Positions 9,418 to 18,349 of a stretch of 64,000 nucleotides of DNA are shown piece after piece; positions within the stretch are counted from its first letter, which is position 1; each line of letters opens with the position of its first letter. A program made the translations under genes and the position numbers. The notes below the pieces were generated by a model, which had not been told where the DNA came from, did not search any database, and saw only the letters and a program-made list of their open reading frames with translations. Source of the stretch: Spinactinospora alkalitolerans (lineage in GTDB: Bacteria > Actinomycetota > Actinomycetes > Streptosporangiales > Streptosporangiaceae). The stretch spans positions 4,340,001-4,404,000 of the forward strand of contig NZ_JACCCC010000001.1 in NCBI RefSeq assembly GCF_013408795.1. Reading direction: 5' to 3'.

Positions 9418-11163
9418 TCAGCTCCAGCGGTTGGTGATCGGGAGTCGGCGGTCGCGGCCGAAGTTGCGCTTGCTGATCTTGGGGCCCGGCGGGTACTGCC
9501 GGCGCTTGTACTCGGCCCGGTCGGCCAGCCGGATGACGCGGTCGACCAGCTCGGCGTCGTGCCCGGCGGCGATGAGCTCCGTGCGGCCGAGGTCGGTGCC
9601 CACGTAGTCGTCGAGCAGCGCGTCCAGCACCGAGTAGTCCGGCAGCGAGTCGGTGTCGAGCTGGTCCGGCCGCAGCTCGGCGCTGGGCGGTTTGGAGATG
9701 GAGTTCTCCGGGATCGGCGGGGTCTCGCCCCTGCGCGCGGCCTCGGCGTTGCGCCACCGCGCCAGTTCCCACACCAGGGTCTTCCACGCGTCCTTGATGG
9801 GCGCGTAACCGCCGGCGGAGTCACCGTAGAGCGTGGAGTACCCGGTGGCCAGCTCACTCTTGTTGCCGGTGGTCAGGACGAGGTGCCCCTCCTGGTTGGA
9901 CAGCGTCATCAGCAGCTGCCCGCGCACCCGCGCCTGGAGGTTCTCCGCGGCCAGCCCGTCGACGGCCACCGCCTCCTCGAAGGCGTCCACCATGGGGCCG
10001 ACCGCCACGGTGCGGGCGTTGATCCTCTGGCGCCGGACCAGCTCCTCGGCGTCGGCCACCGAGTGCTCGCTGGAGTGGCGGCTCGGCATGAGGACCGCGT
10101 GGACCGGGTCGGGGCCGAGCGCGTCGGTGGCGATCGCGGCCGTGAGCGCGGAGTCGATCCCGCCGGACAGGCCGAGGATGACCGAGCCGAAGCGGTTCTT
10201 GCGCACGTAGTCGCGGGTCCCGGTGACCAGTGCGGTATAGACCTCGGCGAGGTCCTCCATCGGCTGGGCGATCTCCCCCGGCCGCGGGTCGTAGGCCGGC
10301 ACCGGCTCCTCCGACAGCACCGTCCGCTCGATGCCGATGCCGGTCGTGGCCGCGGTCCCCCGCGGCTCCGGCTCGCTGGGGACCGGCAGCTCCAGGTCGG
10401 TGACCAGGAGCGCCTCCTCGAAGCGCGGCCCTCTGGCCAGCACCTCGCCCTCGGCGTCGACCACGATGGAGTCGCCGTCGAAGACCAGCTCGTCCTGGCC
10501 GCCCACCGTGTTGACGTAGGCCAGTGCGGCGCCGGCCTCGCGGGCGCGCCGTCGGCACAGGTCCAGGCGCTCGTCATCCTTGTCGTGCTCGTAGGGGGAG
10601 CCGTTGAGCACCACGAGCAGGCCGGCGCCGGCGTCGCGGACGGTGGCCACCGGGCCGCCCTCCTGCCACAGGTCCTCGCAGATCACCAGCGCGGCGTCGA
10701 CGCCGTGCACCCGCACCACCGGCAGCGTCCGGCCGGGGACGAAGTAGCGGAACTCGTCGAACACCCCGTAGTTGGGCAGGTGGTGCTTTGCGGAGACGAC
10801 CTTGACCCGCCCCTGGTGCAGCAGCGCGAGCGCGTTCTGCGGCGCGCCCGCGGGCTGGCCGAAGCGCGGCTCGGCGTCCTCGCACCGGCCGAGGAACCCG
10901 ACCACGGTGGGCAGCTCGCCCAGCCCTTCGTCGGCGAGCCGCTCGGCGAGCCGGTGCGTCGCCTCGATGGAGGCCGCGACGAACGACTTCCGCAGCGCGA
11001 GGTCCTCGACCGGGTAGCCCGTCACCACCATCTCGGGGAACACCACCAGGTGCGCGCCGGCCCCGGCCGCGCGCCGGGCGTACTCCACGACGATGCCGCA
11101 ATTGCCCTCCAGGTCCCCCACAGTGGGGTTGACCTGGGCCATAGCCATACGCAGTTGTGCCAC
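9418..11163 (-). CDS. nadE: Glutamine-dependent NAD+ synthetase
   Basis: This enzyme makes NAD+ from deamido-NAD+, taking ammonia from glutamine; it acts last in NAD biosynthesis. It has 581 residues, normal for the two-domain form. The N-terminal nitrilase-type amidase domain has the Glu-Lys-Cys triad: FPEMVVTGYP (Glu 44), VVSAKHHLPN (Lys near 122) and LVICEDLW (Cys near 161). The C-terminal synthetase domain has the ATP-pyrophosphatase loop LSGGIDSALT near 328. The start is taken as GTG at 11163 (MAQLRMAMAQVNPTVG), with AGG nine bases upstream; GTG at 11169 is an alternative. It is divergent from glnA. Confidence 0.95.
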   Translation of the reverse strand: MAQLRMAMAQVNPTVGDLEGNCGIVVEYARRAAGAGAHLVVFPEMVVTGYPVEDLALRKSFVAASIEATHRLAERLADEGLGELPTVVGFLGRCEDAEPRFGQPAGAPQNALALLHQGRVKVVSAKHHLPNYGVFDEFRYFVPGRTLPVVRVHGVDAALVICEDLWQEGGPVATVRDAGAGLLVVLNGSPYEHDKDDERLDLCRRRAREAGAALAYVNTVGGQDELVFDGDSIVVDAEGEVLARGPRFEEALLVTDLELPVPSEPEPRGTAATTGIGIERTVLSEEPVPAYDPRPGEIAQPMEDLAEVYTALVTGTRDYVRKNRFGSVILGLSGGIDSALTAAIATDALGPDPVHAVLMPSRHSSEHSVADAEELVRRQRINARTVAVGPMVDAFEEAVAVDGLAAENLQARVRGQLLMTLSNQEGHLVLTTGNKSELATGYSTLYGDSAGGYAPIKDAWKTLVWELARWRNAEAARRGETPPIPENSISKPPSAELRPDQLDTDSLPDYSVLDALLDDYVGTDLGRTELIAAGHDAELVDRVIRLADRAEYKRRQYPPGPKISKRNFGRDRRLPITNRWS

Positions 11164-11269
11164 GACCACGAGCCTAACGATCACGGCCGCGCAGCGGGGT
11201 TCCGGGCTCCCCTGCGGGGCGGGCGGCCGGGGGTGATCCGCCTCTCCACCACGTCGACCGGGACCTCGG

Positions 11270-11285
11270 TTAACGTCCCGGAAAC
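11270..11285 (+). promoter_or_regulatory. Candidate GlnR-binding box upstream of glnA
   Basis: TTAAC (11270-11274), six bases, then GAAAC (11281-11285) matches the actinomycete GlnR half-operator gTnAC-n6-GAAAC at nine of the ten consensus positions (first base T instead of G). It lies 78 bases before the glnA start. Only one a/b pair is seen; a second pair does not follow at the standard spacing. Confidence 0.5.
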
Positions 11286-11362
11286 CCGCAGCAGGCACAC
11301 TGGAGACAGGGCGTCTGGTAGGAACGCGTCAGGCGTGCGTGAACGACGGAGGAAGGTGGACC

Positions 11363-12724
11363 GTGAACCGACAGCAGGAATTCGTGCTCCGAACGCTGGA
11401 GGAGCGCGATATCCGGTTCGTGCGACTGTGGTTCACCGACGTGCTCGGTTACCTCAAGTCGGTGGCCGTGGCGCCGGCCGAGCTGGAGGCCGCGTTCGCG
11501 GAGGGGATCGGGTTCGACGGCTCGGCGATCGAGGGCTTCGCGCGGGTGCACGAGGCCGACATGCTGGCCCAGCCCGACCCGTCGACGTTCCAGGTGCTGC
11601 CCTGGCGCAACGAGCCGCACGGAACCGCGCGGATGTACTGCGACATCCTCATGCCCGACGGCACGCCCAGCTACGCCGACCCGCGCCACGTGCTCAAGCG
11701 GCAACTGGGCAAGGCCTCCGACCTCGGGTTCACGTTCTACACGCACCCCGAGATCGAGTTCTACCTGCTGAAGAAGAAGCCGGAGTACGGCGAGTTCCCC
11801 GAGCCCAACGACTCCGGCGGCTACTTCGACCACACGCCGCACAACAACGCCCACGACTTCCGGCGCAACGCCATCATGATGCTGGAGAACATGGGCATCT
11901 CGGTGGAGTTCAGCCACCACGAGGGCGGGCCGGGCCAGCAGGAGATCGACCTGCGCTACGCCGACGCGCTGACCACCGCCGACAACATCATGACCTTCCG
12001 GCTGGTCATGAAGGAGGTGGCGCTGGAGCAGGAGGTGTACGCGACCTTCATGCCCAAGCCCTTCACCGAGTACCCGGGCTCGGGCATGCACACCCACCTG
12101 TCGCTGTTCGAGGGCGACCGCAACGCCTTCCACGAACCGGGCGCGGAGTACCAGCTCTCCAAGGTCGGCCGCGGCTTCATAGCGGGCCTGCTGCGCCACG
12201 CCACGGAGATCACCGCGGTGTGCAACCAGTGGACCAACTCCTACAAGCGGCTGTGGGACAACGCCGCCGCCTCGGCCGGAGCCGGGGGCGAGGCCCCGGC
12301 CTACGTCTGCTGGGGGCACAACAACCGCTCGGCGCTGGTGCGGGTGCCGATGTACAAGCCCACCAAGAGCAACTCCAGCCGGATCGAGTTCCGCTCGCTG
12401 GACACCGCCTGCAACCCCTACCTGGCCTACGCGCTGATCCTGGCCGCGGGGCTGAAGGGCATCGAGGAGGGCTACGAGCTGCCGCCGGGCGCCGAGGACG
12501 ACGTCTGGGCGCTCACCGACGCCGAGCGGCGCGCACTGGGCATCGCCCCGCTGCCGCAGAGCCTGGACGAGGCCATACGCGCGATGGAGAACAGCGAACT
12601 GGTCGCCGAGACGCTCGGCGAGCACGTCTTCGACTTCTTCCTGCGCAACAAGAAGGCCGAATGGCAGGAGTACCGCCGCCAGGTCACCCCCTACGAACTG
12701 CAGCGCTACCTGCCGACGCTGTAG
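11363..12724 (+). CDS. glnA: Type I glutamine synthetase, GlnA2-like
   Basis: This enzyme condenses glutamate and ammonia to glutamine using ATP. The 453-residue protein covers the full type I family: the N-terminal beta-grasp (FTDVLGYLKSVAV), the conserved GIGFDGSAIEGF, the metal-binding EIEFYLLKKK, and GSGMHTHLSLF. Near the C-terminus, where GlnA1 has the adenylylated tyrosine in an NLYDLP-like motif, this protein reads EDDVWALTDAE, so it is probably not regulated by GlnE. The start is GTG at 11363, with GGAAGGTGG upstream. It is probably a GlnA2-class enzyme and is followed by a strong hairpin. Confidence 0.92.
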   Translation: MNRQQEFVLRTLEERDIRFVRLWFTDVLGYLKSVAVAPAELEAAFAEGIGFDGSAIEGFARVHEADMLAQPDPSTFQVLPWRNEPHGTARMYCDILMPDGTPSYADPRHVLKRQLGKASDLGFTFYTHPEIEFYLLKKKPEYGEFPEPNDSGGYFDHTPHNNAHDFRRNAIMMLENMGISVEFSHHEGGPGQQEIDLRYADALTTADNIMTFRLVMKEVALEQEVYATFMPKPFTEYPGSGMHTHLSLFEGDRNAFHEPGAEYQLSKVGRGFIAGLLRHATEITAVCNQWTNSYKRLWDNAAASAGAGGEAPAYVCWGHNNRSALVRVPMYKPTKSNSSRIEFRSLDTACNPYLAYALILAAGLKGIEEGYELPPGAEDDVWALTDAERRALGIAPLPQSLDEAIRAMENSELVAETLGEHVFDFFLRNKKAEWQEYRRQVTPYELQRYLPTL

Positions 12725-12728
12725 GCCC

Positions 12729-12790
12729 GCCGATCTTGACTTTGTGGGCGCTATCTAAACGTTTTTAGGGCCCACAAGGTCAAGATCGGC
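12729..12790. terminator. Long bidirectional hairpin between glnA and the LuxR remnant
   Basis: The 21-base arms 12729-12749 and 12770-12790 pair with a single mismatch (GCCGATCTTGAC... against ...GTCAAGATCGGC). The 20-base loop itself contains CTAAA/TTTAG and a run of five T. The hairpin begins four bases after the glnA stop and overlaps the end of the minus-strand remnant, so it can end transcripts from both sides. It may also be a dispersed palindromic element. Confidence 0.75.
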
Positions 12791-13079
12791 GCTGAACGAG
12801 CCCCAGGTCCCCGGCCCTGACGGCCGCGGCGTTGCGGTTGGAGACGCCGAGCTTGGCCAGCAGGTTGGAGACGTGCACGCTGACCGTCTTGGCGGAGATG
12901 AACAGCTCAGCCGCGATCTCGCGATTGGTGCGCCCCTCGGCGAGCAGCGCCGGCACCTCGGTCTCGCGCGGGGTGAGACCTGCGGGGGCCGGCCGGGCGC
13001 CGCCTCCCTCGGTCTGCGCCGGTTCCTGCGCGGGCGGCAGACCGGCGTCTCGGCGCCGTCCCGCCGGTCGTGCCGACCG
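12780..13079 (-). pseudogene. Remnant of a LAL/LuxR regulator: C-terminal helix-turn-helix only
   Basis: The minus strand reads 99 codons without a stop: a Pro/Gly-rich stretch and then a complete LuxR helix-turn-helix (GLTPRETEVPALLAEGRTN, then [18 protein letters not shown]). It closely resembles the C-terminus of the LAL protein at 6.2-9.2 kb. No ATG or GTG lies in frame before the domain; a stop codon directly precedes it; and the normally hydrophobic position in EVLxLL has become Pro (EVPALL). The large ATPase body is missing. I read it as a deletion remnant rather than a working gene. Confidence 0.7.
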
Positions 13080-13250
13080 TCACGCCCGTGCCTCGCCCCG
13101 TTGCCGCCTCCACCGGCGGGTGCGCGCGGCGGCGGGCGGCTCCGGTTCCTCGGGGGCCGACACCGCGCGCCGGGCCCGCTCCCGCTTCGCCCATTCGCGC
13201 GCCTCCTGCTGGTAGCGCCGGGTCAGCTCGGCCGCCTGGTCCGGGTGCAC
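13080..13250 (-). CDS. Small MHPD-type charged protein (hypothetical)
   Basis: This encodes 56 residues starting MHPDQAAELTRRYQQEAREW and ending in an Arg-rich tail. The GTG start at 13250 has a good ribosome-binding site, GGGAGGG, four bases upstream; an in-frame GTG at 13271 is weaker. It is in the same frame as the LuxR remnant, separated from it only by one TGA codon. The small gene at 5.8 kb has a similar start and the same position before a LAL gene. The pair therefore looks like a duplicated small-protein/LAL locus of which only this half may still work. Confidence 0.55.
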   Translation of the reverse strand: MHPDQAAELTRRYQQEAREWAKRERARRAVSAPEEPEPPAAARTRRWRRQRGEARA

Positions 13251-13637
13251 GGTCCCTCCCGCTGTCGTCACCTCCGGGCACCGCGGCCCGCCCGCCTCCG
13301 ACGTTCGGGCTAAGGCGGGGGCCGGCGGTATCGGGAAGTCGGCCTAGATCCGGCGGGCCGGGCGCGGTCCCCGTGGGCGGCGTTCCCTAGATGTGCTACT
13401 GACCGGACGGGTTGGTGATGGTCGAGAGCGTCTGGCGAATGGGGCGACCACGACCGCACCGCCGATCATCCGGGCCGAGGCGGCGGGACGACGTCGGAGG
13501 ACGGAGCGGTTCGCACTCGGTGGGAACAGAATGGGCGCCGCGTGCGATGATGACCACACCGGCGGCTTCGCGCCGGCCTCGTTACCGACACGTCCGGGGA
13601 CGCCTTCGCGGCGCTTCGAGACAACGGAGGAAACGCA
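13251..13637. other. Intergenic region between the divergent small gene and panB
   Basis: This stretch of 387 bases separates the minus-strand small gene from panB. I see no convincing coding frame. It holds a small stem (CCGGCG/CGCCGG around 13560-13577) and the panB ribosome-binding site GGAGG just before 13638. The panB promoter must lie here, but I cannot identify clear hexamers. Confidence 0.5.
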
Positions 13638-14480
13638 ATGAGCACCACCACGTCCACCCCCACCCCTCTCTACGGCGGAGCGGCCAACCGCCGGGGCACC
13701 GTCCGCGACATCGCCCGCGCGAAGGAGCACGGCGACCGCTGGCCCATGCTGACCGCCTACGACGCCCTCACCGCCCGCGTCTTCGACGACGCCGGCATCC
13801 CCGTCCTGCTCGTCGGCGACTCCGCCGCGATGGTCGTGTACGGCTACGACTCCACGGTCCCCGTCACCGTCGACGACCTGCTGCCGCTGACGGCGGCCGT
13901 CGTCCGCTCCACCAGGCGCGCGCTGGTGGTGGCCGACCTGCCGTTCGGCTCCTACCAGGCCTCGACCGAGCAGGCGCTGGCCTCCGCTGCGCGCTTCATG
14001 AAGGAGGCCGGAGCGCAGGCGGTCAAACTGGAGGGCGGCCACCGCGTCGTCCCGCAGGTGGAGGCGCTGGTCGCCGCCGGCGTCCCGGTGATGGGCCACC
14101 TCGGGCTGACCCCGCAGTCCGTCAACACCCTGGGCGGCTACCGCGTGCAGGGGCGCGGCGAGGCCGGGGCGCGGCTGCTGGCCGAGGCCAAGGAGCTGGA
14201 GCACGCCGGAGCGTTCTCCATCGTCCTGGAGTGCGTGCCCGCCGACCTGGCCGCCGAGGTCACCGGGCACCTGTCCGTCCCCACCATCGGCATCGGGGCC
14301 GGCCCGGGCACCGACGCCCAGGTGCTGGTCTGGCAGGACATGGCCGGACTGAGCCCGCACGTTGCCAAGTTCGTCAAGACCTACGCCGACCTCACCGAGA
14401 GCCTGACCCGGGCGGCCAGGAGCTACGCGGAGGAGGTCGTGGCGGGCACGTTCCCCGACGAGGAGCACTCCTACGCCTGA
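13638..14480 (+). CDS. panB: 3-methyl-2-oxobutanoate hydroxymethyltransferase (ketopantoate hydroxymethyltransferase)
   Basis: PanB transfers a hydroxymethyl group from methylene-tetrahydrofolate to 2-oxoisovalerate, the first step of pantothenate and CoA synthesis. It has 280 residues, the family length. Motifs include [17 protein letters not shown], the Mg-binding [29 protein letters not shown] and the catalytic Glu in [11 protein letters not shown]. The ATG at 13638 follows GGAGGAAACGCA. A nested hairpin lies directly after the stop codon. Confidence 0.95.
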   Translation: MSTTTSTPTPLYGGAANRRGTVRDIARAKEHGDRWPMLTAYDALTARVFDDAGIPVLLVGDSAAMVVYGYDSTVPVTVDDLLPLTAAVVRSTRRALVVADLPFGSYQASTEQALASAARFMKEAGAQAVKLEGGHRVVPQVEALVAAGVPVMGHLGLTPQSVNTLGGYRVQGRGEAGARLLAEAKELEHAGAFSIVLECVPADLAAEVTGHLSVPTIGIGAGPGTDAQVLVWQDMAGLSPHVAKFVKTYADLTESLTRAARSYAEEVVAGTFPDEEHSYA

Positions 14481-14494
14481 CGGGAGTCCGCACC

Positions 14495-14526
14495 GCCCGG
14501 GAGTCGGCGCCGACCGGCCCCCGGGC
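14495..14526 (+). terminator. Hairpin terminator after panB
   Basis: GCCCGGG (14495-14501) pairs with CCCGGGC (14520-14526), and a self-complementary 12-mer, GTCGGCGCCGAC, lies inside the loop. It is followed by TCTTCTGTATTCTG, which is pyrimidine-rich. The hairpin starts 14 bases after the panB stop. Confidence 0.6.
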
Positions 14527-14619
14527 TCTTCTGTATTCTGCTCCCGACCTCAAAACCGAACGCTACTCGGTAGTAATCTCCGTCGGACTCCGGCGCGACA
14601 GACAGTGGAGGCATCCCAT

Positions 14620-15660
14620 ATGCGCATCTCCATGCCATTGGGCTACGCGGGCGATCTCAGGGAATCCGTCAAGCAGGTGGTGGAGCTGGAGAAGGCCGGG
14701 CTGGACACCGTGTGGGTGGCCGAGGCCTACGGCTACGACAGCCCCACGCTCATGGGCTACATCGCCGCGCGCACCGAGCGCGTGAACATCGGCGCCGCCA
14801 TCCTGCCGCTGTACACCAGGACGCCCACGCTCATCGCCCAGACGGCGGCCGGGCTGGACTACCTCTCCGACGGCCGCGCCGTCATCGGTCTCGGCGCGAG
14901 CGGGCCGCAGGTCATCGAGGGCTGGCACGGCGTTCCCTACACCAGGCCGCTGACCCGCACCCGCGAGATCATCGAGATCTGCCGCAAGGTCTGGGCGCGC
15001 GAGGAGCCGCTGACCCACGACGGCAAGGTCTTCACCCTGCCGCTGCCGGCCGAGCAGGGCACCGGCCTGGGCAAGCCGCTCAAGATCATCAACCACCCGG
15101 TGCGCGACCGAATCCCGCTGTACGTGGCCTCGCTGGGCGAGAAGAACGTCGAGCTGACCGCCGAGGTCGCCGACGGCTGGCTGCCGATCTTCTTCATCCC
15201 GGAGAAGGCCGACGACGTCTGGGGCGACTCGCTGGCGGCCGGCCGGGCCAAGCGCGACCCCGGCCTGGGCGAGCTGGAGATCTCCGCCGGCGGCATGATC
15301 GCGATCGGCGAGGGCGAGGAGACCAAGAGGCTGCTGGACTTCGCGCGGCCGCAGATCGCGCTGTACGTGGGCGGCATGGGCGCCAAGGGCAAGAACTTCT
15401 ACAACACGCTGGCCCGCCGCTACGGCTACGAAGAGGCCGCCGAGAAGATCCAGGACCTCTACCTGGCGGGGAAGAAGGACGAGGCCGCCGCGGCCGTGCC
15501 CCAGGAGATGGTGGAACTGACCAACCTGGTCGGCCCGGAGTCCTACGTCCGCGAGCGCGTGCAGGCGTTCCGCGACGCCGGGGTCAGCCACCTCAACCTG
15601 ATTCCGATGTCGGACGACCCGGTCAAGCTGATCGAGAAGGTCAACGGCTGGCTCCAGTAG
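14620..15660 (+). CDS. LLM-class F420-dependent oxidoreductase
   Basis: This is a luciferase-like monooxygenase-fold oxidoreductase of 346 residues that probably uses coenzyme F420. It shows the family's (beta/alpha)8 pattern: MRISMPLGYAGDLRESVKQV, then VNIGAAILPLYTRTP, YLSDGRAVIGLGASGPQVIEGWHG and a C-terminal VSHLNLIPMSDDP. The ATG at 14620 has GGAGG nine bases upstream. It is convergent with npdG, which supplies or reoxidises F420H2, so an F420 cofactor is likely. The substrate cannot be told from sequence. A perfect 58-bp palindrome separates the two genes. Confidence 0.88.
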   Translation: MRISMPLGYAGDLRESVKQVVELEKAGLDTVWVAEAYGYDSPTLMGYIAARTERVNIGAAILPLYTRTPTLIAQTAAGLDYLSDGRAVIGLGASGPQVIEGWHGVPYTRPLTRTREIIEICRKVWAREEPLTHDGKVFTLPLPAEQGTGLGKPLKIINHPVRDRIPLYVASLGEKNVELTAEVADGWLPIFFIPEKADDVWGDSLAAGRAKRDPGLGELEISAGGMIAIGEGEETKRLLDFARPQIALYVGGMGAKGKNFYNTLARRYGYEEAAEKIQDLYLAGKKDEAAAAVPQEMVELTNLVGPESYVRERVQAFRDAGVSHLNLIPMSDDPVKLIEKVNGWLQ

Positions 15661-15665
15661 CGCTC

Positions 15666-15723
15666 CGCCCGGTTCTCCCGCCGGTTTCGGACCCGGGTCC
15701 GAAACCGGCGGGAGAACCGGGCG
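15666..15723. terminator. Perfect 58-bp palindrome between convergent genes
   Basis: Every base from 15666 to 15694 pairs with 15695 to 15723, giving 29-bp arms and no spacer (centre ACCCGGGT). It starts five bases after the LLM gene stop and ends nine bases before the npdG stop. A bidirectional terminator is the simplest reading. The length and perfection are unusual. Confidence 0.8.
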
Positions 15724-15732
15724 CCCCTCCGC

Positions 15733-16419
15733 TCACACGTCGGTGATCCGTAGACCCGCGTGCGCCTTGTAGCGGCGGTTGATGGAGATCAGGTTCGCGG
15801 TGAACGCCTCGACCTGGTGGGCGTTGCGCAGCCGGCCGCCGTAGATGCCGCGGACGCCGGAGATCCGCCCGGCGAGCGCGCGCACGGTGTCGGCGGCCTC
15901 GCGGTCGTCCCCGAGGACGAGCACGTCGAGGTCCACCCGGTCCACCTCCGGGTCCAGCAGGACCACGGCCGAGACGTGGTGGAACGCGGCCACCACCCGG
16001 CTCTCGGGCAGGACGGCCTCGGCCTGCTGCGCGGCGCTGCCCTCCTCGACGGGCAGCGCGTAGGCGCCCTTCTTGTCGAAGCCCAGCGGGTTCACGCAGT
16101 CGACGACGATCTTGCCCGCGAGAGGGGCCGCCAGGGAGACGAGCAGCTCCCGGTGCCCCTCCCAGGGGACGGCGACGACGACCACGTCGGCCTCTGCCGC
16201 GGCCCCGGCGTTGTCCAGCCCGCGGACGGCCAGGTCCGCGCCGAGCTCCTCGGCCGCGGCCCGCGCCCGCTCGGCGCTGCGCGACCCGAGGACCACCTCG
16301 TGCCCGGCCAGGGCGAAGCGCCGCGCCAGCCCGCGCCCCTGGTCGCCGGTGCCGCCGAGCACGGCGACGGAGAGCCCGGTGACGTCGGGCAGGTCGTGTG
16401 GAGATTTCTGGTCTGCCAT
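15733..16419 (-). CDS. npdG: NADPH-dependent F420 reductase (F420H2:NADP oxidoreductase)
   Basis: This enzyme transfers hydride between NADPH and coenzyme F420. The 228-residue protein starts [15 protein letters not shown] and has the dinucleotide-binding loop [18 protein letters not shown], with GSRSAERA after the second strand as in NADP-binding members. [16 protein letters not shown] and [13 protein letters not shown] are typical of the family. I use the ATG at 16419 because the upstream frame is not conserved-looking. It faces an F420-type oxidoreductase. Confidence 0.9.
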   Translation of the reverse strand: MADQKSPHDLPDVTGLSVAVLGGTGDQGRGLARRFALAGHEVVLGSRSAERARAAAEELGADLAVRGLDNAGAAAEADVVVVAVPWEGHRELLVSLAAPLAGKIVVDCVNPLGFDKKGAYALPVEEGSAAQQAEAVLPESRVVAAFHHVSAVVLLDPEVDRVDLDVLVLGDDREAADTVRALAGRISGVRGIYGGRLRNAHQVEAFTANLISINRRYKAHAGLRITDV

Positions 16420-16522
16420 AGGCCGATCATCGCAGGGCACCCGCCCGCGGCGGCATGGCGGGGCCGCGGATTCCGCGGGGTTTGCGCCATGCGCCTGCGG
16501 GCCGGACCTCCCATGCGGCACC

Positions 16523-17125
16523 ATGGGTGGGGTGGAAGCTCACCACGTGGCGGCACTGCGCGACCTGCTCGCCACCACCCCTTGGCTGGACCGGACCGAC
16601 GAACTCGCCCGGGCGCTGCGGCACACCCGCGATCCCGGCGGCCTGATGCTGATCGGCACGCCGGAGGAGGAGCCCTGGCACCTCACGGCGCATCTGGCCG
16701 ACGAGAGCCGCTACGCCGGGCTGCCCCAACTCTCCCCCACGCTGGTGCGGTGGGACCCGCCGCCGAACGCGCCGGGGCACCTGCGGATCGGGCTGGACCG
16801 GCTCTCCCAGGCCCGCCGCGGCGAGACGCTGTTCGTGGTCAGCCCCGAGGCCGAGGCGCCCGTTCCGCTCCTGGAGCGGGTGGACGACGCCCGCCGCACC
16901 GGGGCGACCGTCCTCGCCCTCGACCAGGGCGATCCGGAGCTGGCCTCACTCGCCCACGACGCGATCAGCATCGACCCGGCGACGGCCCCGGTCTCCTTCG
17001 ACGGAGCGCAGCACCTGGTCAGCACCGCGGCCGGGCATCCGGTGGAGCGGCTGCGCCAGTCGGGGCTGCGGGCCAGGCTGTCCCGCTTCCTCGACGTGGT
17101 CAGCGGGCCGCGCGTCCCCGACTAG
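16523..17125 (+). CDS. Conserved hypothetical protein, SIS-like fold possible
   Basis: This encodes 200 residues ([20 protein letters not shown]). The segment [20 protein letters not shown] followed by [20 protein letters not shown] resembles the sugar-isomerase (SIS) pattern, in which a Ser-containing loop binds a phosphosugar, but the glycine-rich SIS motifs are weak. The ATG at 16523 and the GTG at 16532 are both possible starts. It is divergent from npdG. I do not assign a function. Confidence 0.65.
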   Translation: MGGVEAHHVAALRDLLATTPWLDRTDELARALRHTRDPGGLMLIGTPEEEPWHLTAHLADESRYAGLPQLSPTLVRWDPPPNAPGHLRIGLDRLSQARRGETLFVVSPEAEAPVPLLERVDDARRTGATVLALDQGDPELASLAHDAISIDPATAPVSFDGAQHLVSTAAGHPVERLRQSGLRARLSRFLDVVSGPRVPD

Positions 17126-17136
17126 CGCTCCTTCTC

Positions 17137-17331
17137 TCAGTCCCGCTCGTCCTGCTCGTCCCACGTCTCGTTGCGGTCGGCGACGGTCTGCAGCGCCCCG
17201 GCCGCGGCGGCCTCGTCCGGGTAAGGGCCCAGCCGGTACTTGTTCGGACATCCGGGACCGAACTCCGGGCGGTTGTGCTTCAGGCAGTACCACCATTGCT
17301 GGTCGCTGCCGGGGTTGTCCCGATCGTTCAT
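17137..17331 (-). CDS. Small conserved actinobacterial protein (64 aa)
   Basis: The 64-residue acidic protein contains [17 protein letters not shown] followed by [17 protein letters not shown] and ends [11 protein letters not shown]. The YCLKH...RLGPY pattern is recognisable from short actinomycete proteins of unknown function found near map. Two Cys and one His could bind a metal. It is divergent from map and convergent with the gene upstream. Confidence 0.75.
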   Translation of the reverse strand: MNDRDNPGSDQQWWYCLKHNRPEFGPGCPNKYRLGPYPDEAAAAGALQTVADRNETWDEQDERD

Positions 17332-17457
17332 CGGGCGCCTCCTTCGTGCCGGCCTGTGCCGCCGCGTCGGCGTCGGTGCCTACGTCCGCCTCCTACCCGC
17401 CCGGTCCCCTCCCGCACCGTCCGGTTCGGTGAGGAGCACGAACTAGACTCGTATTCC

Positions 17458-18309
17458 ATGACTACTCCGCTGGTTCCAGGGCGCGTCTCGCCGCAACGTT
17501 CGGTCCCCTCCTCCATCGAGCGCCCGGAGTACGTCGGCAGGAAACGCCCGGTGGAGGGCGTGCTGGGCGACGTCCAGACGCCCGAGACCATCGAGGCCAT
17601 GCGAGTGGCCGGGCGGATCGCGGCGCAGGCGCTGGAGGAGGTCGGCAGGAACGTCCGGCCGGGCGTGACGACCGACGAACTCGACCGGATCGGCCACGAG
17701 TTCCTCTGCGACCACGGCGCCTACCCGAGCACGCTGGGCTACAAGGGCTACCCCAAGTCCCTGTGCTCCTCGCTGAACGAGGTCATCTGCCACGGCATCC
17801 CCGACGACACCGTCCTCTCCGACGGCGACATCGTCAACATCGACATCACCGCCTACATCGGCGGCGTGCACGGCGACACCAACGCCACGTTCCTCGCCGG
17901 TGACGTCGACGAGGAGTCCAGGCTGCTGGTGGAACGTACCCGCGAGGCGACGGCGCGCGGGATCAAGGCGTGCCGGCCGGGCCGCCAGGTCAGTGTCATC
18001 GGCCGGGTCATCGAGTCCTACGCCAGGCGCTTCGGCTACGGGGTCGTGCGCGACTTCACCGGGCACGGCGTCGGCCCGGAGTTCCACTCCGGCCTGGTCA
18101 TCCCGCACTACGACGACCCGCGCGCGACCACGGTCATGGTGCCGGGCATGACGTTCACGATCGAGCCGATGATCACGCTGGGCACGGTCGACTACGACAT
18201 CTGGGACGACGGCTGGACCGCGGTGACCGCCGACCGCGGGCGCACGGCCCAGTTCGAGCACACCCTCCTCATCACCGAGGACGGCGCGGAGATCCTCACC
18301 CTTCCCTAG
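17458..18309 (+). CDS. map: Type I methionine aminopeptidase
   Basis: This enzyme removes the initiator methionine from new proteins. It has 283 residues, with a short N-terminal extension of about 40 residues, as in many actinomycete MetAPs. The metal ligands are all present: Asp in [12 protein letters not shown], Asp in VHGDTNATF, His in [10 protein letters not shown], Glu in FTIEPM and Glu in QFEHTLLIT. The ATG is at 17458. The M55 peptidase gene begins 40 bases downstream and may share its transcript. Confidence 0.95.
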   Translation: MTTPLVPGRVSPQRSVPSSIERPEYVGRKRPVEGVLGDVQTPETIEAMRVAGRIAAQALEEVGRNVRPGVTTDELDRIGHEFLCDHGAYPSTLGYKGYPKSLCSSLNEVICHGIPDDTVLSDGDIVNIDITAYIGGVHGDTNATFLAGDVDEESRLLVERTREATARGIKACRPGRQVSVIGRVIESYARRFGYGVVRDFTGHGVGPEFHSGLVIPHYDDPRATTVMVPGMTFTIEPMITLGTVDYDIWDDGWTAVTADRGRTAQFEHTLLITEDGAEILTLP

Positions 18310-18349
18310 GAGAGTGCGTTCCCGGTCCCGGAAGGCATAGGGTCGCCCC

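Noticed and set aside
12907-13281. 124-codon minus-strand frame over the LuxR remnant
   Set aside because: It reads the helix-turn-helix in the wrong frame; the correct frame gives the recognisable domain.
14560-14580. CTAC-TCG-GTAG near the LLM promoter as another TACTAC-type operator
   Set aside because: The arms are only four bases, within chance expectation.
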